Assembly (NCBI GenBank): GCA_018609965.1
Contig: JAHENP010000206.1
Coordinates: forward strand, 1-7,767
Reading direction: 5' to 3'
Length of the DNA: 7,767 nt
From: Haloferacaceae archaeon
GTDB taxonomy: Archaea > Halobacteriota > Halobacteria > Halobacteriales > Haloferacaceae
The notes under the pieces: model-generated
What the model saw: the letters and a program-made list of their open reading frames with translations, nothing else
Databases searched by the model: none
Told to the model about the DNA's origin: nothing
Shown: positions 6,206-7,767 of the stretch, piece after piece
How positions within the stretch are numbered: position 1 is the stretch's first letter
Layout: each line of letters opens with the position of its first letter
Translations under genes and position numbers: made by a program

Positions 6206-7111
6206 ATGCCAGAGCAAAAGATTGAGGAAGCAATGAATTCGCGGGACAGGCCCAATTTCATACTGCTCACCTCTGGCAATATGATTTATGCTGATCCTTC
6301 AACTCCCACCAATAAAAAATATCCATCTAATCAGGACAAGCATTTGGTTATAAAATACTGTTCAGTTGGGTATGACTATAAGATTGGAATTCCACATTCC
6401 GATATTTCCGATTTAATTTCTATCTCTTTTTCACATAACAAGAAAGAGTCTGATACACCTGCATCGCCAAAAAGAATCTCACCAACTAAAAAGGCGTTTT
6501 ATGATAAGACTCTCAAAATTGCAGAGAAATTCGATTACCCAATAAATAACATCTTTCTCCAACGTCTCATTACTTCTCCATCGAATTTTTCTTGGGGGAA
6601 AGTAGAATTTTCTGATGATACGGCCCTATATTGCGATTGGCAGTATTTACAACGACGTAGTGGCGGCGTAAATAGTCTTGGAGGCGGGGCATTAGGATTC
6701 AGTGTATCAGCTGGTTGGGAAGAAAGCTTATGGTCCGAATTTAGAGATGCCGTAGAAACAAATCAAGCTGATTTGGATACAACAAAAGACCATAGTGAGG
6801 TTGCAATCTCAGGACATATTGATTTTATTACTCATAAAAATAATTATATAACTAGAGAAATGGGTGGGAGTAAGTGGATAGCTGGAGTGATCTCTGAGGA
6901 GTCCGTTGAGGATGTGTCTGAACTGGAGAAGATGAAATGGAATCTTGGATTCTTTAAAATGGAGTCCTTAATGTTCCCACTAGAAACGTGGGGGCACATT
7001 GCAGATCCAATTACTGTTTATGGAAACGTAATTGACAGCCAAATTGAAACAGGGTTCGGCAATGTTGACCACTTCATTAAAATGAGAGCAGGAGCTTATC
7101 TCAGTCAATAG
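6206..7111 (+). CDS. Orphan protein of unknown function in the AT-rich islet
   Basis: I do not recognise a family. From the ATG at 6206 the product is 301 residues (MPEQKIEEAMNSRDRPNFIL); in-frame ATGs at 6191 and 6140 are alternatives. The start at 6206 fits the TATA-like element, and no clear Shine-Dalgarno sequence precedes any of the three. There is no signal peptide or transmembrane helix, so it is probably cytoplasmic. Visible features are an aromatic- and Asn-rich globular composition, a Gly-rich turn GGVNSLGGGALGFSVSAGW near the middle, an acidic stretch VISEESVEDVSELEKM, and a C-terminal segment rich in aromatics and Gly (LETWGHIADPITVYGNVIDS). By my count it has about 41 acidic and 31 basic residues, far less skewed than typical haloarchaeal core proteins. 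It is open over 900 bases in AT-rich DNA, where stops are frequent, so coding is near certain. Its neighbours suggest mobile-element cargo or a viral gene. Confidence 0.85.
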   Translation: MPEQKIEEAMNSRDRPNFILLTSGNMIYADPSTPTNKKYPSNQDKHLVIKYCSVGYDYKIGIPHSDISDLISISFSHNKKESDTPASPKRISPTKKAFYDKTLKIAEKFDYPINNIFLQRLITSPSNFSWGKVEFSDDTALYCDWQYLQRRSGGVNSLGGGALGFSVSAGWEESLWSEFRDAVETNQADLDTTKDHSEVAISGHIDFITHKNNYITREMGGSKWIAGVISEESVEDVSELEKMKWNLGFFKMESLMFPLETWGHIADPITVYGNVIDSQIETGFGNVDHFIKMRAGAYLSQ

Positions 7112-7139
7112 TTCGCATACAGTGGTCATATTCGCTACT

Positions 7140-7160
7140 CATTCGTCCTACGGTTGAATG
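7140..7160. repeat. Weak inverted repeat after the orphan gene
   Basis: CATTC at 7140-7144 and GAATG at 7156-7160 could pair as a five-base stem with an 11-base loop, 29 bases after the orphan gene's stop. No T-tract follows, so a terminator role is only a possibility. The rest of 7112-7189 shows nothing recognisable. Confidence 0.2.
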
Positions 7161-7189
7161 CTCCGTTGATAGATGCTTAGATATTCACT

Positions 7190-7197
7190 TTTATAAT
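7190..7197 (+). promoter_or_regulatory. TATA box of a possible small leaderless ORF
   Basis: TTTATAAT is a strong archaeal TATA box. Its centre is about 28 bases upstream of an ATG at 7222, the ideal distance for a leaderless start. A perfect palindrome lies between the two. Confidence 0.4.
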
Positions 7198-7210
7198 CAA
7201 TCAATAAGAA

Positions 7211-7220
7211 TGTACGTACA
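7211..7220. promoter_or_regulatory. Perfect 10-bp palindrome TGTACGTACA, candidate operator
   Basis: The sequence is fully self-complementary. It lies just upstream of the ATG at 7222 and downstream of the TATA box at 7190-7197, over the predicted transcription start, a typical place for an archaeal repressor site. It does not extend beyond 10 bases, and a palindrome this short can occur by chance. Confidence 0.35.
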
Positions 7221-7221
7221 A

Positions 7222-7293
7222 ATGAATCATATTAACGAAATAGTTCGGCGAGGCTGGCTCCGAGTGTCAGTTACTGCCATTGAATCTGTGTAA
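7222..7293 (+). CDS. Possible 23-residue leaderless small protein, or relic of a longer gene
   Basis: The ORF encodes MNHINEIVRRGWLRVSVTAI followed by ESV and a TAA at 7291-7293. It starts with ATG at the right distance from a strong TATA box, with a palindrome between them. The segment IVRRGWLRVSVTAIESV could form a short amphipathic or partly hydrophobic helix. From about 7243 onward the composition is more GC-rich than the preceding DNA, so it may instead be the 5' end of a former core gene cut off by the islet. The stop codon lies in the loop of the hairpin at 7284-7299. No family is recognised, and translation is unproven. Confidence 0.25.
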   Translation: MNHINEIVRRGWLRVSVTAIESV

Positions 7294-7299
7294 ACAGAT
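7284..7299 (-). terminator. Stem-loop just downstream of infB, possible terminator
   Basis: On the minus strand ATCTGT and ACAGAT form a perfect six-base stem with a four-base TTAC loop, starting 16 bases after the infB stop codon. Upstream of the stem the minus strand is moderately T-rich (ATTTGTGTGG), but no T-run follows it. Being symmetrical, it could also serve the plus-strand transcript. It lies between the convergent ends of infB and the islet. Confidence 0.3.
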
Positions 7300-7314
7300 A
7301 GCCACACAAATCGT

Positions 7315-7767
7315 TTATTTCCCCCAGAACGGATCTTTGTTCCGGCGGCGGTCGAGATACGCCTTCAGCGTCTCGCGTTCGTCGGCGGTGATCTCCTCGG
7401 TCAGTTCCTGTTCGAGGATCTTGGCGTGTTTCTCCGGGAGCTCCGTCCACAGTTCGTCACCCTCCTCGATGTCGCGGCCGACCGTCGGGCCGTCGATGGC
7501 GACAGAGACGCGGTTGCCGGCGCGGGCCTCCTCCACGTCGTCACCCTGTTCCTGAATCCCGGAGAGTTCGCCGACCCGTTCGGGTTCGTCACCGTCGAAC
7601 AGGGCGACGTTGCGGTTGTTCTGGACCGTCCCCGAGACGATCTCGACGCCGACCACCGCGGGGTCGTTCTGGCGGAACGTGTGGTCCTGGAGAATGCGGA
7701 ACCGGGCGGGTCTGACGATCTTGTCCAACACGGTCTCCTGTTGGGCGCGTTGGATCTCGTCGACGTA
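7315..7767 (-). CDS. infB: Translation initiation factor IF-2 (aIF5B), C-terminal part; 5' end outside the window
   Basis: aIF5B is the ribosome-dependent GTPase that promotes subunit joining and initiator tRNA placement in archaea, acting in the cytoplasm. Only the last 150 residues are present, read in frame from the window edge, compared with about 600 in the full archaeal protein. The G domain is outside. Visible are the domain IV β-barrel (RPARFRILQDHTFRQNDPAV, GVEIVSGTVQNN, GNRVSVAIDGPTVGRDIEEG) and the terminal helices (LPEKHAKILEQELTEEITAD and KAYLDRRRNKDPFWGK). Those helices are characteristic of the archaeal/eukaryotic 5B branch, where they contact factor 1A. The acidic composition is typical of haloarchaea. 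The ATG-like or GTG codon near 7731 is internal. The stop is TAA at 7317-7315. The gene converges on the AT-rich islet, with a stem-loop just past its end. Identification is firm. Confidence 0.95.
   Translation of the reverse strand, partial: YVDEIQRAQQETVLDKIVRPARFRILQDHTFRQNDPAVVGVEIVSGTVQNNRNVALFDGDEPERVGELSGIQEQGDDVEEARAGNRVSVAIDGPTVGRDIEEGDELWTELPEKHAKILEQELTEEITADERETLKAYLDRRRNKDPFWGK

Larger units (their letters stand above)
5750..7300. mobile_element. AT-rich islet, probable remnant of an integrated element
   Basis: Base composition changes sharply from the very GC-rich flanks to a region with long A/T-rich stretches, most marked from about 6110 to 7230, and returns to GC-rich at infB. 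It contains a tyrosine recombinase remnant, one orphan gene with AT-rich codon use (AAA, AAT, ATA and TTA common) and little else. This is what a decayed provirus or integrative element would leave. The stretch 5750-5883 holds no gene I can support apart from a frame open through the recombinase remnant. No convincing att direct repeats or adjacent tRNA gene were found, so the exact ends are approximate. Confidence 0.45.

Noticed and set aside
5756..7330. GGGGGAA shared near 5766 and, inverted, at the infB end (TTCCCCC near 7318) as possible att repeats
   Set aside because: The match is about seven bases, in inverted orientation, and one copy is the conserved FWGK coding end of infB. This is not enough for an attachment site.
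1..7767. tRNA, rRNA, CRISPR arrays, complete insertion sequences
   Set aside because: No cloverleaf-like segment, regularly spaced repeat or transposase motif (DDE, HUH or RuvC-like) was found by eye on either strand.

Overview
The window looks like a chromosomal segment of a haloarchaeon (class Halobacteria). The core genes are very GC-rich, GTG start codons are common, and promoter-like sites fit leaderless transcripts. The two recognisable housekeeping genes are a 2,3-bisphosphoglycerate-independent phosphoglycerate mutase (gpmI) and an archaeal-type translation initiation factor IF-2/aIF5B (infB), both cut by the window edges. Genus cannot be decided from the sequence.

Layout. (1) 2-928, plus strand: 3' part of gpmI. 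(2) 762-5431, minus strand: four tightly packed genes, transcribed from about 5416 down to 762, resembling the haloarchaeal DUF7283, DUF7285, DUF7284 and DUF7286 families. Consecutive genes overlap by 11, 4 and 4 bases, so they are almost certainly one translationally coupled operon. Each product has one hydrophobic N-terminal helix and an otherwise soluble body, as expected for pseudopilin-like or membrane-anchored surface proteins. The last product is very large (about 1100 residues), Arg-rich and carries about ten N-glycosylation sequons. Its frame runs 167 bases into the 3' end of convergent gpmI. (3) 5484-5708, minus strand: a small two-helix membrane protein with its own promoter and a near-perfect 16-bp palindrome between TATA box and ATG. 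(4) About 5750-7300: an AT-rich islet unlike its flanks. It holds the C-terminal catalytic remnant of a tyrosine recombinase (Arg, His and Tyr at XerD-like spacing), one intact orphan gene of about 301 codons with no family I recognise, and a possible 23-codon leaderless ORF behind a TATA box and a perfect 10-bp palindrome. (5) 7315-7767, minus strand: 3' part of infB.

Reading of the whole. Two core loci flank a conserved but functionally uncharacterised haloarchaeal cell-surface operon. A small, decayed, recently acquired element appears to have been inserted between that operon and infB. The best candidates for undescribed biology are the surface operon with its extended last gene, and the orphan gene left in the islet. 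No tRNA, rRNA, CRISPR array or complete insertion sequence was seen.
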